A DNA stretch of 64,000 nucleotides from contig JAKQUI010000084.1 of the NCBI GenBank assembly GCA_029562645.1, positions 62,001 to 126,000 of the forward strand. The letters run 5' to 3'. The DNA comes from Spirochaetota bacterium (GTDB taxonomy: Bacteria > Spirochaetota > UBA4802 > JAKQUI01). A program made the translations under genes and the position numbers. Shown here in pieces: positions 19,296-27,949 of this stretch; the stretch's first letter is position 1; each line of letters starts with the position of its first letter. The notes under the pieces were generated by a model, which was not told the origin of the DNA, made no database searches, and worked only from the letters and a program-made list of their open reading frames with translations.

Positions 19296-20855
19296 CTACT
19301 TCTTCGACAGGAACACGATCTCCACGCGCTTAAGACGGGCGTCATAGCTCGCATCGCTTTCGCCGTCCTGCCGCGGCAGCGGCTCTGCGGATCCCGCGCC
19401 GGCGATGCGAATCCGGTTGGGGTCGATGTGATAGGTGTCCACCAGCTCGTCCATCACCGCCTTCGCGCGTCTCAGTGAAAGCTCCCGGTTGGCCTCGGGA
19501 TCGCCCCGGCGCCCCGAATGCCCCTTGATGAGGATGCGAAAGTTGGGATAGTGCCGGATGCTCTCGACGATCTGCCCCACCTCCTCCCGGCCGCTTTCGT
19601 CGATCTCCTCGGTGCCGCTGCGAAAGGACACCGGCCGGAGCTTGAGCGAACCCACGGTGCCCAGCGAGTTCCAGTCGCCCTGCGAGAGGCGGCTGAATTT
19701 CCGAATGAGCGTGTTCCCGCGCTCCTCGTAGCGCACCGCGGCGAGCGACGGGGAGAACGACGGCAGGTCGCGGAGAAAGGCGGAATTGATGATGGTGTAC
19801 GGATCGCGGTCCGGAAGCGGATCGGACGTGATGTCGCCGCTGTGCGTGAGGATGCCCACCGTCGCGTGGATCGACTCAACCAGCTCCGGGCGCCGGTGCG
19901 TCTCGCGCGCCCCGATTCCGAACCACTGCGCATTGCCCGCGTAGTTGATCCAGCGCACCCCGCGAAGCATGGCCGCCACCTGCGCGGCGGAAAGCTTGAG
20001 CTGCCCGGTGATGTTCTCCGAAAGCTTGCCCGGCGCGGCCTGATAGATCCGCAGCGTCTCGAAGTAGTTCTTCAGAAAAAGCTTCACCATGTCCGGATTG
20101 TTCTCGGCGAAGCGGCGGTTCACCAGAAGAATGTCCACGATGAGCCGCTCCATGTCGTCCGAGCCGATGAGCTTCACGATCCCGGGCGCGGCCAGCGCCT
20201 CGCTCACGTGCGGCTCCCAGAGCGCGGCGGCGTCCACCTTTTTTGCCATCAGGCGCTTGAACGCCTCCTCCGCGCCGTCCACCTCCACGCGGTGCCGCTT
20301 CTCAAGGAGCGCCGGCGCGTCGAAATGCGCGCGCACGGCCCGAAGCAGGTGCTCGCTCGGGGAGGCCGGCGTGAAGGCGATGGCGTACTCGGCCTTCCGC
20401 TTGAGCTCGTCGATGTTCGCGATGCGGTCCTTCCACGCGACCAGGGCGTCGCCGCCCTTGGACTCGTCGATGACCGCCACGATCGCGCCGGGGAACTTCT
20501 GCGATGCGCCGTTGAGCAGATAGGAATCGACCGTGCACACGGCGAAATCGACATCGCCCGCGCGGAGGCGCTTCATCCGTCCCGGGTAATCGGCCTTGTC
20601 GTCGATGATCTTGACGCGGTATCCGTCGTCGCGCATGAGCTGCCCGAAGACGGGCGAGGTGAACGGGAAATAGCCGATCCAGCTGTCCAGCGCGATGGTG
20701 AACTCGCCCTTGAGATTGCGCGCATCGCTGGTGCTGTAGGTAATGACGCTCTCTTCCTTCGATTTCAGAAGAAAGGTGTACACGCCCCACCCGGCCACGG
20801 CGGCGAGGATGACCGCCCCGGCGATACGACTGACCGATGTCGAGAAGGCGCTCAT
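19296..20855 (-). CDS. substrate-binding protein (NMT1/SsuA type) fused to an OmpA peptidoglycan-binding domain, copy B
   Basis: A 519-residue fusion. Residues ~9-30 are a membrane anchor (SRIAGAVILAAVAGWGVYTFLL) without a lipobox. Residues ~45-370 form a periplasmic binding protein of the nitrate/sulfonate/taurine class (FTIALDSWIGYFPFTSPVFG, VDFAVCTVDSYLL, KKVDAAALWEPHVSEAL). Residues ~405-519 are an OmpA-like domain (GHSGRRGDPEANRELSLRRA, IRIAGAGSAEPLP). It would sense or bind a small ligand while tethered to both inner membrane and peptidoglycan. It starts one base after the vWA gene. A second, diverged fusion (21609-23282) lies in the same operon. Confidence 0.88.
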   Translation of the reverse strand: MSAFSTSVSRIAGAVILAAVAGWGVYTFLLKSKEESVITYSTSDARNLKGEFTIALDSWIGYFPFTSPVFGQLMRDDGYRVKIIDDKADYPGRMKRLRAGDVDFAVCTVDSYLLNGASQKFPGAIVAVIDESKGGDALVAWKDRIANIDELKRKAEYAIAFTPASPSEHLLRAVRAHFDAPALLEKRHRVEVDGAEEAFKRLMAKKVDAAALWEPHVSEALAAPGIVKLIGSDDMERLIVDILLVNRRFAENNPDMVKLFLKNYFETLRIYQAAPGKLSENITGQLKLSAAQVAAMLRGVRWINYAGNAQWFGIGARETHRRPELVESIHATVGILTHSGDITSDPLPDRDPYTIINSAFLRDLPSFSPSLAAVRYEERGNTLIRKFSRLSQGDWNSLGTVGSLKLRPVSFRSGTEEIDESGREEVGQIVESIRHYPNFRILIKGHSGRRGDPEANRELSLRRAKAVMDELVDTYHIDPNRIRIAGAGSAEPLPRQDGESDASYDARLKRVEIVFLSKK

Positions 20856-20856
20856 G

Positions 20857-21600
20857 TCATTTAAACGTCGTCACGGTGAAGGTCTCGAGCTCCGCCAAAA
20901 CGGCGACGAGCCCCCGGGACAGCTCCTCGAAATTGTCCGCGACGGTATAGTAGGTCCGCCCCGGCTGGTTGAGCGCGTGCCCGGACCCGATCTGGAAACC
21001 GATCGTGTGGATGACCACCGGGCTCTCGGCCAGGATGGCCGCCACCTTCTGCGGCATGATCCTCCCGTCGGTCGCGCGTCCGTCGGTGAGCACGACGATG
21101 TGGTACTCGCCGTACCCGGACTGGCGATTCGCCTGATGGACCAGCCGGTCGTAGGCGATCGTGAAGGCGCCGCCCAGCGGCGTATACCCGCCCGCGGTGA
21201 TCCCGTCGACGATCGCGACGATCTTCTCCCGGGGCGTCCCCAGCGACGCGCGCTCGGTGCAGCCGCTCCGGTCGAAGGCGACCAGTCCCACGTTGGCGTC
21301 GCGCAGGATCGTCATGATGAACCGCTTGAGCGCGGCCTTTGCCGTGGCGATCTTGTGGCCGGTCATGCTGCCGGACCCGTCGAAGATGATGATGTAATTC
21401 TTGCGGGATATCTGCCCGAGGTCGACCGGAACGTCCGCGAGCCGCGGCGGCCACGGGTCCTCCCGGATCGCTTCCGGGCGCGCGACCTCCCCGGACGATG
21501 CGGCCGGATCCTCCCGCTTCGCGCAGGAGGCGAGCATCGCGCACAGTACGGCCGCCACGCAGACGGACCGGATCGCGTACGCCATCATATCATTTCGCAT
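20857..21600 (-). CDS. vWA-domain lipoprotein
   Basis: A 247-residue lipoprotein: signal peptide with lipobox LASC (MLASCAKRED), linker, then a von Willebrand A domain with an intact MIDAS motif (IIFDGSGSMTG, residues ~65-75), a Thr in GGYTPLGGAF and an Asp in VVLTDGRATDG. vWA domains mediate metal-dependent protein binding. Start ATG 21600 with AGGTG upstream; the signal peptide fixes it. It lies between two SBP-OmpA fusion genes (8-base and 1-base gaps), so it very likely forms part of the same periplasmic assembly. Confidence 0.9.
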   Translation of the reverse strand: MRNDMMAYAIRSVCVAAVLCAMLASCAKREDPAASSGEVARPEAIREDPWPPRLADVPVDLGQISRKNYIIIFDGSGSMTGHKIATAKAALKRFIMTILRDANVGLVAFDRSGCTERASLGTPREKIVAIVDGITAGGYTPLGGAFTIAYDRLVHQANRQSGYGEYHIVVLTDGRATDGRIMPQKVAAILAESPVVIHTIGFQIGSGHALNQPGRTYYTVADNFEELSRGLVAVLAELETFTVTTFK

Positions 21601-21608
21601 ACCGGCAC

Positions 21609-23282
21609 CTATTTGAGCGGGCGGAAGACCTCTTCCTCCGCCTCGACCTGCATGATTCTGAATTGCACGCGCATGTTCTGCTGCCATTCCTCGCTCGTCT
21701 TGGGGACGCTGAACTTGGGCGCGGCGATGCCGTGGCCCAGGATGGTGAACTGCGTCGCGTCGAGCGCGATCCCCTTCTCCTTCGCGTATCGGACGATCTG
21801 GTCGCGCACCGCCTGCGCCCGGCTGTAGCTCAGGTTCTTCGCCGACTGCTTGATCCGCTTGAGCACCACCTCGCCCGCGCCCTCGCTCTGCTTGCGCAGG
21901 AAGCTCATGGGATCGGCGTGCCCCTCCACGGTGATGAGCGCCCCGCCGTAGGTGGAGGCGAAATTGATCACGCGGTCGAACTCGCGCTTGTACTGCGCCA
22001 CCGGGAAGGCGTCCTGGTTCGGCTTGAAGTAGATCTCGAACATGAACAGCGTCCGGTCGCCGCCGAGCCGCTCGGCGACGGACACCGCCTTCGCCGGATC
22101 AAACCGCTCGCCGGGGACGGCGTCGCCGTAGCGTAGGCCCGCCTTGAGCTCGGCATAGTTCCATCCCGCGGTCAGGAGGTCGATGCGTCGGGTCATGATC
22201 CCCGCGCCGATGAGCGAGTCCTGGATCTCGCGCGTGAGCACCTGGTAGTTGCGCGGATAGTTGGGCTCCGCGAAAAACCGCACGTTCCCGTTGTAGCCGG
22301 CGATCTCCGCGTCGTAGTACATTCCTTCGACGCCGGTCGTCGCGTTCGGGTCGTCCAGAAGGAGCTTGCCCCCGATCTTCAAGAGCTCCTTATATTCGTT
22401 CGCGCTTTTCGTTCGGAAGAGATCGCGCACCTCCTCCTCCGAGGCCATGAGCGCCTTCACGAACTTACGCACCTGCTCCTTGTTCTTGTCGAAGTAGTCC
22501 TTGCGCACGGCGTACACGTCGCTGATGATCTTGCTCGCCGTCTTCGTGGACAGGAGGATCCGCGCCCCCTTCACCGAGTCCTCCGCGCCGGTGCCCACCT
22601 TGCCCTGCGAGGTGAGCGAGAGCGCGTCGGGGATGATCACGAAGGCGGCGTCAACGTCGGGCCGCGCGAGCTTCGCCATGGGCGTGTCGCCCTGCGGGCC
22701 CACGAGGTCCTTGGTCCACACGGTCTTCACCTCGTCGAAGGAGAGCCCGGCGTCCTTGAGGAGCTTCAGGTAATAATCGACGTGCGGGCCGTTCTTCTGG
22801 ATCGCGACGGTCTTGCCCTTGAGCTGCGCGACCGAGGCGATGCCCGGCTTCACCACCAGCGCGTCGCCGCCGGCGGACCACGAATGCTGGAACACGAGAA
22901 CGGGGCGCGTCGCGGGCGAGGCGCTGAGGCGTTCGACGGCCATGTTCATCATCCCCATCGTCCCGCGTAGGTACACGATGTCGCCCTTGATGAAGAGATC
23001 GACCTGCTTCATGAAGTTGTCCTCGCGGAACAGCTCCACGTTGATCCCCTCCCGCTCGAAGTACGACCCCTTGAGCGTGCGCGCGCTCCGACCGTTCGCG
23101 TTGATGGCCACCAGGTCGGCGCCCCAGGCGATGAGCGGCACGCGCATGATCTTCCCCGAGGCGTATTCGCCGGGCGTCACCGCGTCCTTCGCCTCCTCCT
23201 TTTTCCCGCAGAAAGTGACGGCCAGCGCGAGCGCCGCAAGTACGCCCGCGGCCAGCAGCGTGTTTCGCATTGATCGGTTCAT
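21609..23282 (-). CDS. substrate-binding protein fused to an OmpA domain, copy A
   Basis: A 557-residue fusion with an N-terminal signal and probable relaxed lipobox (LAVTFCGKK). Residues ~50-330 are a binding protein of the nitrate/sulfonate/taurine class (LIAWGADLVAINANG, VFQHSWSAGGDALVV, GKTVAIQKNGPHVDYYLKLL). Residues ~415-557 are an OmpA-type domain (FMFEIYFKPNQDAFP, ITVEGHADP, NLSYSRAQAVRDQI, FTILGHGIAAP). That domain carries a ~20-residue insertion between its Asp and the NLSYSR motif. Start ATG 23282 has AAGGAAGG six bases upstream. It follows the ABC ATPase gene after 62 bases. Confidence 0.88.
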   Translation of the reverse strand: MNRSMRNTLLAAGVLAALALAVTFCGKKEEAKDAVTPGEYASGKIMRVPLIAWGADLVAINANGRSARTLKGSYFEREGINVELFREDNFMKQVDLFIKGDIVYLRGTMGMMNMAVERLSASPATRPVLVFQHSWSAGGDALVVKPGIASVAQLKGKTVAIQKNGPHVDYYLKLLKDAGLSFDEVKTVWTKDLVGPQGDTPMAKLARPDVDAAFVIIPDALSLTSQGKVGTGAEDSVKGARILLSTKTASKIISDVYAVRKDYFDKNKEQVRKFVKALMASEEEVRDLFRTKSANEYKELLKIGGKLLLDDPNATTGVEGMYYDAEIAGYNGNVRFFAEPNYPRNYQVLTREIQDSLIGAGIMTRRIDLLTAGWNYAELKAGLRYGDAVPGERFDPAKAVSVAERLGGDRTLFMFEIYFKPNQDAFPVAQYKREFDRVINFASTYGGALITVEGHADPMSFLRKQSEGAGEVVLKRIKQSAKNLSYSRAQAVRDQIVRYAKEKGIALDATQFTILGHGIAAPKFSVPKTSEEWQQNMRVQFRIMQVEAEEEVFRPLK

Positions 23283-23344
23283 TCGATTCCTTCCTTGCTC
23301 ACTGATGTCGATCGCGCCCCCGCGGGCGCCATCCGCCGCGCCGC

Positions 23345-24223
23345 TCACCGCTGCAGCTCGGCGGCGGATACCGTATGAAACGAATCCGGATGCCGGAGGT
23401 TGAAGTCCGCAACATGCCGCCGGCATTCGGGATCGAAGCCCTCGCGGCGGATCTGCGCGATAAACGCCCCGAAGTCGGCCGTCTCCTTGGAGCGGGTGGA
23501 GGCGACCTTGATCTGGTAGTCGGCCACGATGCGCGCCCCGCGTTGCACGCCATCGCCACGGCCGTCGGTGTAGTATTGCGACAGCACCAGAAGGCGCGTG
23601 CCCAAAAACACCGCCTCCTCGAGATCGTGCGTCACGAAAAAGACCGTCATCCCCGCCTCCTCCCAGAGCTCGAGAATGAACACCTGCATGTTCTCGCGCG
23701 TGCCGGGGTCCAGCGCGCCGAAGGGCTCGTCCATGAGCAGCACCTGCGGCTTCATGATGAGCGCCTGCGCGATCGCGACGCGCTGCTGCATGCCGCCGGA
23801 GAGCTCGTGCGGATACTTTCCGGCGTGATCGGCCATGCCCATGCGGCGCAGATACTCCACGGCCTCGTCGCGCATGGCGCTTCGCACGGCCCGCGACGCG
23901 AGCGCGCCCGCGGTGATCCGCTTGCCCAAGAGCACATTGTCCAGCACCGTGAGGTGCGGGAAGAGCGAATACTTCTGGTACACCACCCCGCGCCGGGTGT
24001 CGGCGTATCCGAGCGGCGCGCCGTCCAGCATGATGGCGCCGGCGGTGGGCGCCTCCTGGCCGAGGAGCAGCCGCAGGAGCGTCGATTTCCCGCAGCCGCT
24101 GGGGCCCACGAGCGTGCAAAACTCGCCGCGGCTCACGGCGAGGTCGATATCGTCCAGCACCACCTTCGCGTCGTAGGCCTTGTAGACGTTCTCGAGCGCC
24201 AGAAAGCGATCGTGATGGCTCAT
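23345..24223 (-). CDS. ABC transporter ATP-binding protein (nitrate/sulfonate/taurine type)
   Basis: A 292-residue ATPase with Walker [10 protein letters not shown], signature LSGGMQQR, Walker B QVLLMDEPFGALD and switch His in FFVTHDLEEA. By overall pattern it belongs to the SsuB/TauB/NrtD group. The ~50-residue C-terminal extension after the core (REGFDPECRRHVADFNLRH) is longer than usual. Start ATG 24223 by comparison with the family; it lies 10 bases after the permease gene. It should pair with the permease 24234-25064. Confidence 0.93.
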   Translation of the reverse strand: MSHHDRFLALENVYKAYDAKVVLDDIDLAVSRGEFCTLVGPSGCGKSTLLRLLLGQEAPTAGAIMLDGAPLGYADTRRGVVYQKYSLFPHLTVLDNVLLGKRITAGALASRAVRSAMRDEAVEYLRRMGMADHAGKYPHELSGGMQQRVAIAQALIMKPQVLLMDEPFGALDPGTRENMQVFILELWEEAGMTVFFVTHDLEEAVFLGTRLLVLSQYYTDGRGDGVQRGARIVADYQIKVASTRSKETADFGAFIAQIRREGFDPECRRHVADFNLRHPDSFHTVSAAELQR

Positions 24224-24233
24224 GCGCGGCCGC

Positions 24234-25064
24234 CTATCGTCCCGAATACCATCGGAACCTCCAGAGCACGAAGCGTTTGAGCGACACGTCCATCGCAAAA
24301 CCCAGCGCCGTTATGAGAAATACATACGGGATGATGACGTCCATCGCCAGATAGCGCCGCATGAGGAAGATCCGGTAGCCCAGCCCGTCGGTCGAGGCGA
24401 TCGCCTCGGCGGCGATGAGGAAGAGCCACGCGGCGCCGAAGGAGAGGCGCATGGCCTCGAGCAGCCGCGGCATCACCTGGGGCAGCACGATCCGGTAGGC
24501 GGTCGTGAACGCCCCCGCCCCGAGGGTGAGCGACTTGATCACCTGCTCATAGGGCAGCTTCTTCGTATACAGATAGATGTCGCGGCAGATGAGCGGAAAG
24601 GTGCCGATGAGGATGAGCATGATTTTTGCGAACTCGTCCACCCCGAAGGCGATAAAGAGAATGGGCAGCACCGCAAGCGGCGGGATGATGGACACCACGG
24701 TGACGAAGACCGCGGTGAGCGCCTCCACGCCGGGAAAGAGCCCCATATTGAGACCCAGGACAAGCCCCAACGCCGCGGCCAGGAGCACGCCGATGAACAG
24801 CCGCCTGAGGCTCGATGCCGTGTCCACGAGCATGAGATACTCGCCGGTCCTCGTGTCGCGCTGAAACCCCATCTGGTAGACGGCCGTCGCCATCTGGCCG
24901 AACGACGGGAGGATCTTGTCCTGCGGATTATCCCGGTGCCGCAGGTGCGAGGCCGTGAGATACAGCGCCAGGCACAGCACGAACAGCGCCGATCCCAACG
25001 CCACCCGCAGCGGCTTCGATGGCCGCGCGGCAAAACCCAGGAAGTGCGGGTTCCTCCAGGTCAT
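24234..25064 (-). CDS. ABC transporter permease (nitrate/sulfonate/taurine type)
   Basis: A 276-residue inner-membrane protein with about six spans and the BPD_transp_1 fold. A large periplasmic segment lies between the first span (~22-40) and the second. The EAA loop around residues 190-215 (YEQVIKSLTLGAGAFTTAYRIVLPQVMPRLLEAMR) would contact the ATPase. It belongs to the SsuC/TauC class. It lies 18 bases after the binding-protein gene and 10 before the ATPase, so the three form a standard importer. Confidence 0.92.
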   Translation of the reverse strand: MTWRNPHFLGFAARPSKPLRVALGSALFVLCLALYLTASHLRHRDNPQDKILPSFGQMATAVYQMGFQRDTRTGEYLMLVDTASSLRRLFIGVLLAAALGLVLGLNMGLFPGVEALTAVFVTVVSIIPPLAVLPILFIAFGVDEFAKIMLILIGTFPLICRDIYLYTKKLPYEQVIKSLTLGAGAFTTAYRIVLPQVMPRLLEAMRLSFGAAWLFLIAAEAIASTDGLGYRIFLMRRYLAMDVIIPYVFLITALGFAMDVSLKRFVLWRFRWYSGR

Positions 25065-25082
25065 GCGGAATACACGAGCCGG

Positions 25083-26126
25083 CTACAGCTTCCCGTCGGC
25101 CGCCATCTGCATATAGCGGTCGTCGAAGCGGAGCTTGACATTGTTCCTGTCGCCCAGCACCGAGCCGTCGGGAAAGCTGATGCCCACGAAGTCTTTCGTC
25201 TTGTTCCCCTGCCCGTACAGGCCTTTCTCGAAGGAGAAGGTGCGGACGTATTCCATGGTGGTCGCGAGCTTTTTGTTGCGCGCGAACTTCGCCGCCTCGC
25301 CGGGCTTGTAGAACATCGCGGTTGTCGCGAGCTGCGCCTTGAACCCGTCGACCGTCGTTCCCGCCGACTTCGCCATGTGCGCGAGCGCCTCGCCGGCCTT
25401 CGCGCCGCCGTTCATCACCGCCATGGTCTCGTACCACGCGCCGACGAGCGCCTTCTTGAGCTCATCCGGCGCGTCGGAGTGCACCACCATCAGGTCGATG
25501 ATCTCGCCCGGAATTTTCGACGAGTCGAAGATGAGGTTCACGCCCTTCGACTGAGCGACGTTCATGAGAATGGGATTCCAGGTAACGGCAATGCCCGCGG
25601 GGTCCGAGAGGAACACGGAGCCGATATCGGCGTCGCTGGTGTTCACCAGCGTCAGGTCCTTCTCGGTCATGCCGTTCATCGACAGCGCGCGCGAGAGTAG
25701 GTAGTGCGACACCGAGAGCTGGACCAGCTTCACTTTTTTCCCCTTGAGCCCCATCACCATCGTCTCGTTCTTCGTGACGATGCCGTCGTTGCCGTTGGAG
25801 AAATCGCCGATGATGAGGGCCGTGGAGTCCACGCCGCCCAGCGCCGGGATGGTGAGCGCGTCCATGTTCGTCATGGCGCACCCGTAGTATTTTTTCGCGG
25901 TGAAGAGATTGATCGACTCCACGTAATCGTTCACGCGGACGAGCTTGATCTTGATCTTGTACTTGTCGCCCCACTTCTTGAGGATGCCCGCGGCATCGGC
26001 ATAGTCCCACGGCTCCCATCCGGTGTAGTGCGACCAGGCGATCGGATACTCCTTCTGGGCCGCGCAGCCGCCGAAGAGCGAAACGAGGCATGCGAGCGTC
26101 ACGAGCGTGCAGAGTGCTTTTTTCAT
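25083..26126 (-). CDS. ABC transporter substrate-binding lipoprotein (urea-carboxylase-region type)
   Basis: A 347-residue lipoprotein: signal peptide with lipobox FGGC, then a type II binding protein of the SsuA/TauA/NMT1 class. The segments WSHYTGWEPWDYADAAGILK, VNDYVESINLFTA, MTNMDALTIPALGGVDSTAL and GDFSNGNDGIV resemble binding proteins found next to urea carboxylase genes, from which a small amide- or urea-like ligand is inferred. No urea carboxylase is present here. Start ATG 26126 has GGGAG upstream. It is the first gene of the cluster and has a candidate promoter at 26178-26205. Confidence 0.9.
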   Translation of the reverse strand: MKKALCTLVTLACLVSLFGGCAAQKEYPIAWSHYTGWEPWDYADAAGILKKWGDKYKIKIKLVRVNDYVESINLFTAKKYYGCAMTNMDALTIPALGGVDSTALIIGDFSNGNDGIVTKNETMVMGLKGKKVKLVQLSVSHYLLSRALSMNGMTEKDLTLVNTSDADIGSVFLSDPAGIAVTWNPILMNVAQSKGVNLIFDSSKIPGEIIDLMVVHSDAPDELKKALVGAWYETMAVMNGGAKAGEALAHMAKSAGTTVDGFKAQLATTAMFYKPGEAAKFARNKKLATTMEYVRTFSFEKGLYGQGNKTKDFVGISFPDGSVLGDRNNVKLRFDDRYMQMAADGKL

Positions 26127-26557
26127 GGCTTTCTCCCGATTGGCGATTGTATGTGTGCCGTTGGAATTGTGGTCGGTAGAATAACAGCGGGTTTGAATAT
26201 TGCAAGTAATTTTTGCGGCGGGAAACTCGAATGGATCTGCCGCGATGCGTGATTTCCCATTACGGCATGGGACGATAACGGTGCAGCGACCCGAGGCGCT
26301 CATCGCAAAATATGCGTATGCACGGTCCCATATTCACGTACTGCCGGCAGTATCGCAACGATCGCCTCGCAACTCGCGCGATATTGTCGAGTGCGCCGCC
26401 TTATCATACAGATAAACAACGGAACAGGCATGATCCGACCGCGCACGAAGTGCGGATCATACTGCGCCGCTGTCGCGTGAAACGGCGATGCGCGATATGC
26501 GACATCCCGTACGCCGGCGCATTATGCGCGCCAGTACGCCCGCACCGGAACGAATCG
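26127..26557. other. intergenic stretch upstream of the ABC cluster
   Basis: This gap of 431 bases contains the candidate promoter at 26178-26205 and the 3' flank of the MaoC-like gene. Short frames in it (for example 26200-26415, plus) have no ribosome site and low-complexity composition. No terminator with a T-run and no RNA gene was seen. Confidence 0.45.
26178..26205 (-). promoter_or_regulatory. candidate sigma70-type promoter of the ABC/OmpA/vWA cluster
   Basis: On the minus strand TTGCAA and TATTCT are separated by 16 bases, about 50 bases before the start codon of the substrate-binding lipoprotein. The match to consensus is moderate. Confidence 0.4.
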
Positions 26558-27424
26558 CTAGCGGTGGCGAAACAAACCGTTCTTGATGACCGCGCGCCCC
26601 TTCGGGTCGAGCACCGTGAAGGGAACCGTGTTGGGCTCGTCGGATGCGAATCCGACCAGCGTGAGCGTCCACCCCGGGATGACGATCCCGGCAAAGCGGC
26701 CGCGCACCGACGCTAGGCGCGCGATATCGCCGGAGAGGCGCTCGTCGGCGAAGGCGGCGGTACACATCGCCATCTGGCACACGCCGTGGAGGATGGTGCG
26801 CGGGAGCCCGGCGAGTTTCGCCACCAGCGTGCTCGTGTGAATGGGCATGGTGTCGCCCGAGACGCGCGCGTATTCGCGCTCCTGCCCGTCCCAAGTGCGG
26901 ACCTCGCGACGGAAGAGCTCCTTCGGCGCGGCGGCCTCGTCGGCATCGTGCTTCCGTCCCGAGCCGCCGGCCTTGCGCATGATAAAACCGAGCGACGCCT
27001 CGAGCGCGCGCTGGCCGTCCATGTACCCCTCGCCGGCAAGCACCAGGAGCTCGCCCGCGGCCGTGTCGCTGATTTCCTTGATGTAGACGCGGACGCGCAC
27101 CCGGTCCCCCGCGCGCAGCGAACGGTGCCAGGCGGCGTCGAGCTCGCCGTGCACCATGCGCATGAGGTTCATTCCCAGATCGCGGTGTATGAGCAATCGT
27201 TTCACGTTATCGAAGATGAGGCGCGACAGGAAGAAGGGCGGCACGGGGCCGTCGGGCGCGGCATAGGCGGGATTGGCGTCGCCCGTCGCCTTCGCGTAGG
27301 CGGCGATGTCCCGATGCGCGATGGTCACGTCGAAATCCGGCATCGCGAATCCGACAAGCGACCGGTTGAGCGCTCGGCTGTTGCGGTTGCGCACGAGCGC
27401 CGCCAGTATGTCCAGGTTCTTCAT
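26558..27424 (-). CDS. MaoC-like double hot-dog dehydratase
   Basis: A 288-residue protein with two hot-dog units. The N-terminal unit (YAKATGDANPAYA near residue 50) resembles the acyl-CoA-binding half, and the C-terminal unit carries the MaoC active-site pattern (YARVSGDTMPIHTS, near residue 195, then LPRTILHGVCQMAM). Such enzymes hydrate 2-enoyl-CoA. Start ATG 27424 lies after GGGGAGGGG and overlaps the end of the truncated phosphatase frame by four bases. It could act with the thiolase, acyl-CoA dehydrogenase and enoyl-CoA hydratase elsewhere in the window. Confidence 0.85.
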   Translation of the reverse strand: MKNLDILAALVRNRNSRALNRSLVGFAMPDFDVTIAHRDIAAYAKATGDANPAYAAPDGPVPPFFLSRLIFDNVKRLLIHRDLGMNLMRMVHGELDAAWHRSLRAGDRVRVRVYIKEISDTAAGELLVLAGEGYMDGQRALEASLGFIMRKAGGSGRKHDADEAAAPKELFRREVRTWDGQEREYARVSGDTMPIHTSTLVAKLAGLPRTILHGVCQMAMCTAAFADERLSGDIARLASVRGRFAGIVIPGWTLTLVGFASDEPNTVPFTVLDPKGRAVIKNGLFRHR

Positions 27425-27711
27425 TCCCGCCCCTCCCCGATATAGCGCAACAGAACCACGGTCATGTCGTCCCCCTGCGGCTGTCCCTTCCGAAACGTCT
27501 TGATCTCGGCGAACAGAGCGTCCCGTATCTCGACGAGCGTGTCATCCCTTTTTTCCCTGATGAGCTTCAAAAAGCGCAGCGAGCCGATCTCCTCGCCTGA
27601 CGGGTCGCTAAGCTTTTCTTCGTCGAAGCGGGATGGTTGTTTGCTGATGTCACCTTCGTCTGCGATGAGGCTGCGGGACGGGGGGGGGCTCTGACCCTTC
27701 TTCTCCGGCAT
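27421..27711 (-). pseudogene. 3' remnant of a SpoIIE/RsbU-type PP2C phosphatase
   Basis: Only the last third of a phosphatase domain is left: residues ~60-96 (RDALFAEIKTFRKGQPQGDDMTVVLLRYIG) match the end of SpoIIE-type PP2C enzymes. The membrane or sensor part and the GGDYYD and DVSGHG motifs are missing. The frame opens in a stretch (27681-27700) that contains a copy of the RAYT-associated motif. The truncation therefore seems to coincide with repeat activity next to the transposase at 27950. The surviving frame is intact and translationally coupled to the MaoC-like gene, so a short product may still be made. Confidence 0.6.
27687..27698 (-). repeat. RAYT-associated motif copy
   Basis: GGGCTCTGACCC on the plus strand, inside the start of the truncated phosphatase frame. 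One of at least 11 copies of this motif in the window. Confidence 0.7.
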
Positions 27712-27774
27712 ATGAGTGCTGATTGAAGTAGTGGACTGATTACCCTCCGGTTCAGCCTCGCAGGGTCCCTCGTA

Positions 27775-27865
27775 GGGTCAGAGCCATTAAGGGAATAATA
27801 ATTGGGGTCAGAGCATCATTCTCTGAACAGATGAAGGCTCGATGAAGGCTCTGACCCCAATTATT
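27775..27865 (+). repeat. RAYT-associated repeat cluster with long hairpin
   Basis: Contains three copies of the GGGTCAGAGC motif (27775, 27804 and, inverted, 27847). Two of them form a perfect 18-bp inverted repeat, 27797-27814 against 27848-27865 (GCTCTGACCCCAATTATT), separated by 33 bases and followed by more T's. This is the form expected of REP/BIME-type substrates of a RAYT transposase, and it lies 85 bases before the transposase start. Confidence 0.8.
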
Positions 27866-27949
27866 TTTTCCGTAAAAATTTAAACTCCATGTCATACGTC
27901 CGTATTATTAATGACATCATTAAACCACGAACCAAGCGAGGAAACAGCC

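Noticed and set aside
23283-24119. Upstream extension of the SBP-OmpA fusion A frame
   Set aside because: The in-frame open stretch overlaps the ABC ATPase in another frame; the signal peptide and ribosome site place the true start at 23282.
24222-25700. Open frame of 492 codons on the plus strand
   Set aside because: Antisense of the ABC permease and substrate-binding genes, composition typical of a shadow frame.
26200-26415. Small plus-strand frame in the 431-base gap
   Set aside because: No ribosome site, overlaps a candidate promoter, no recognisable sequence.
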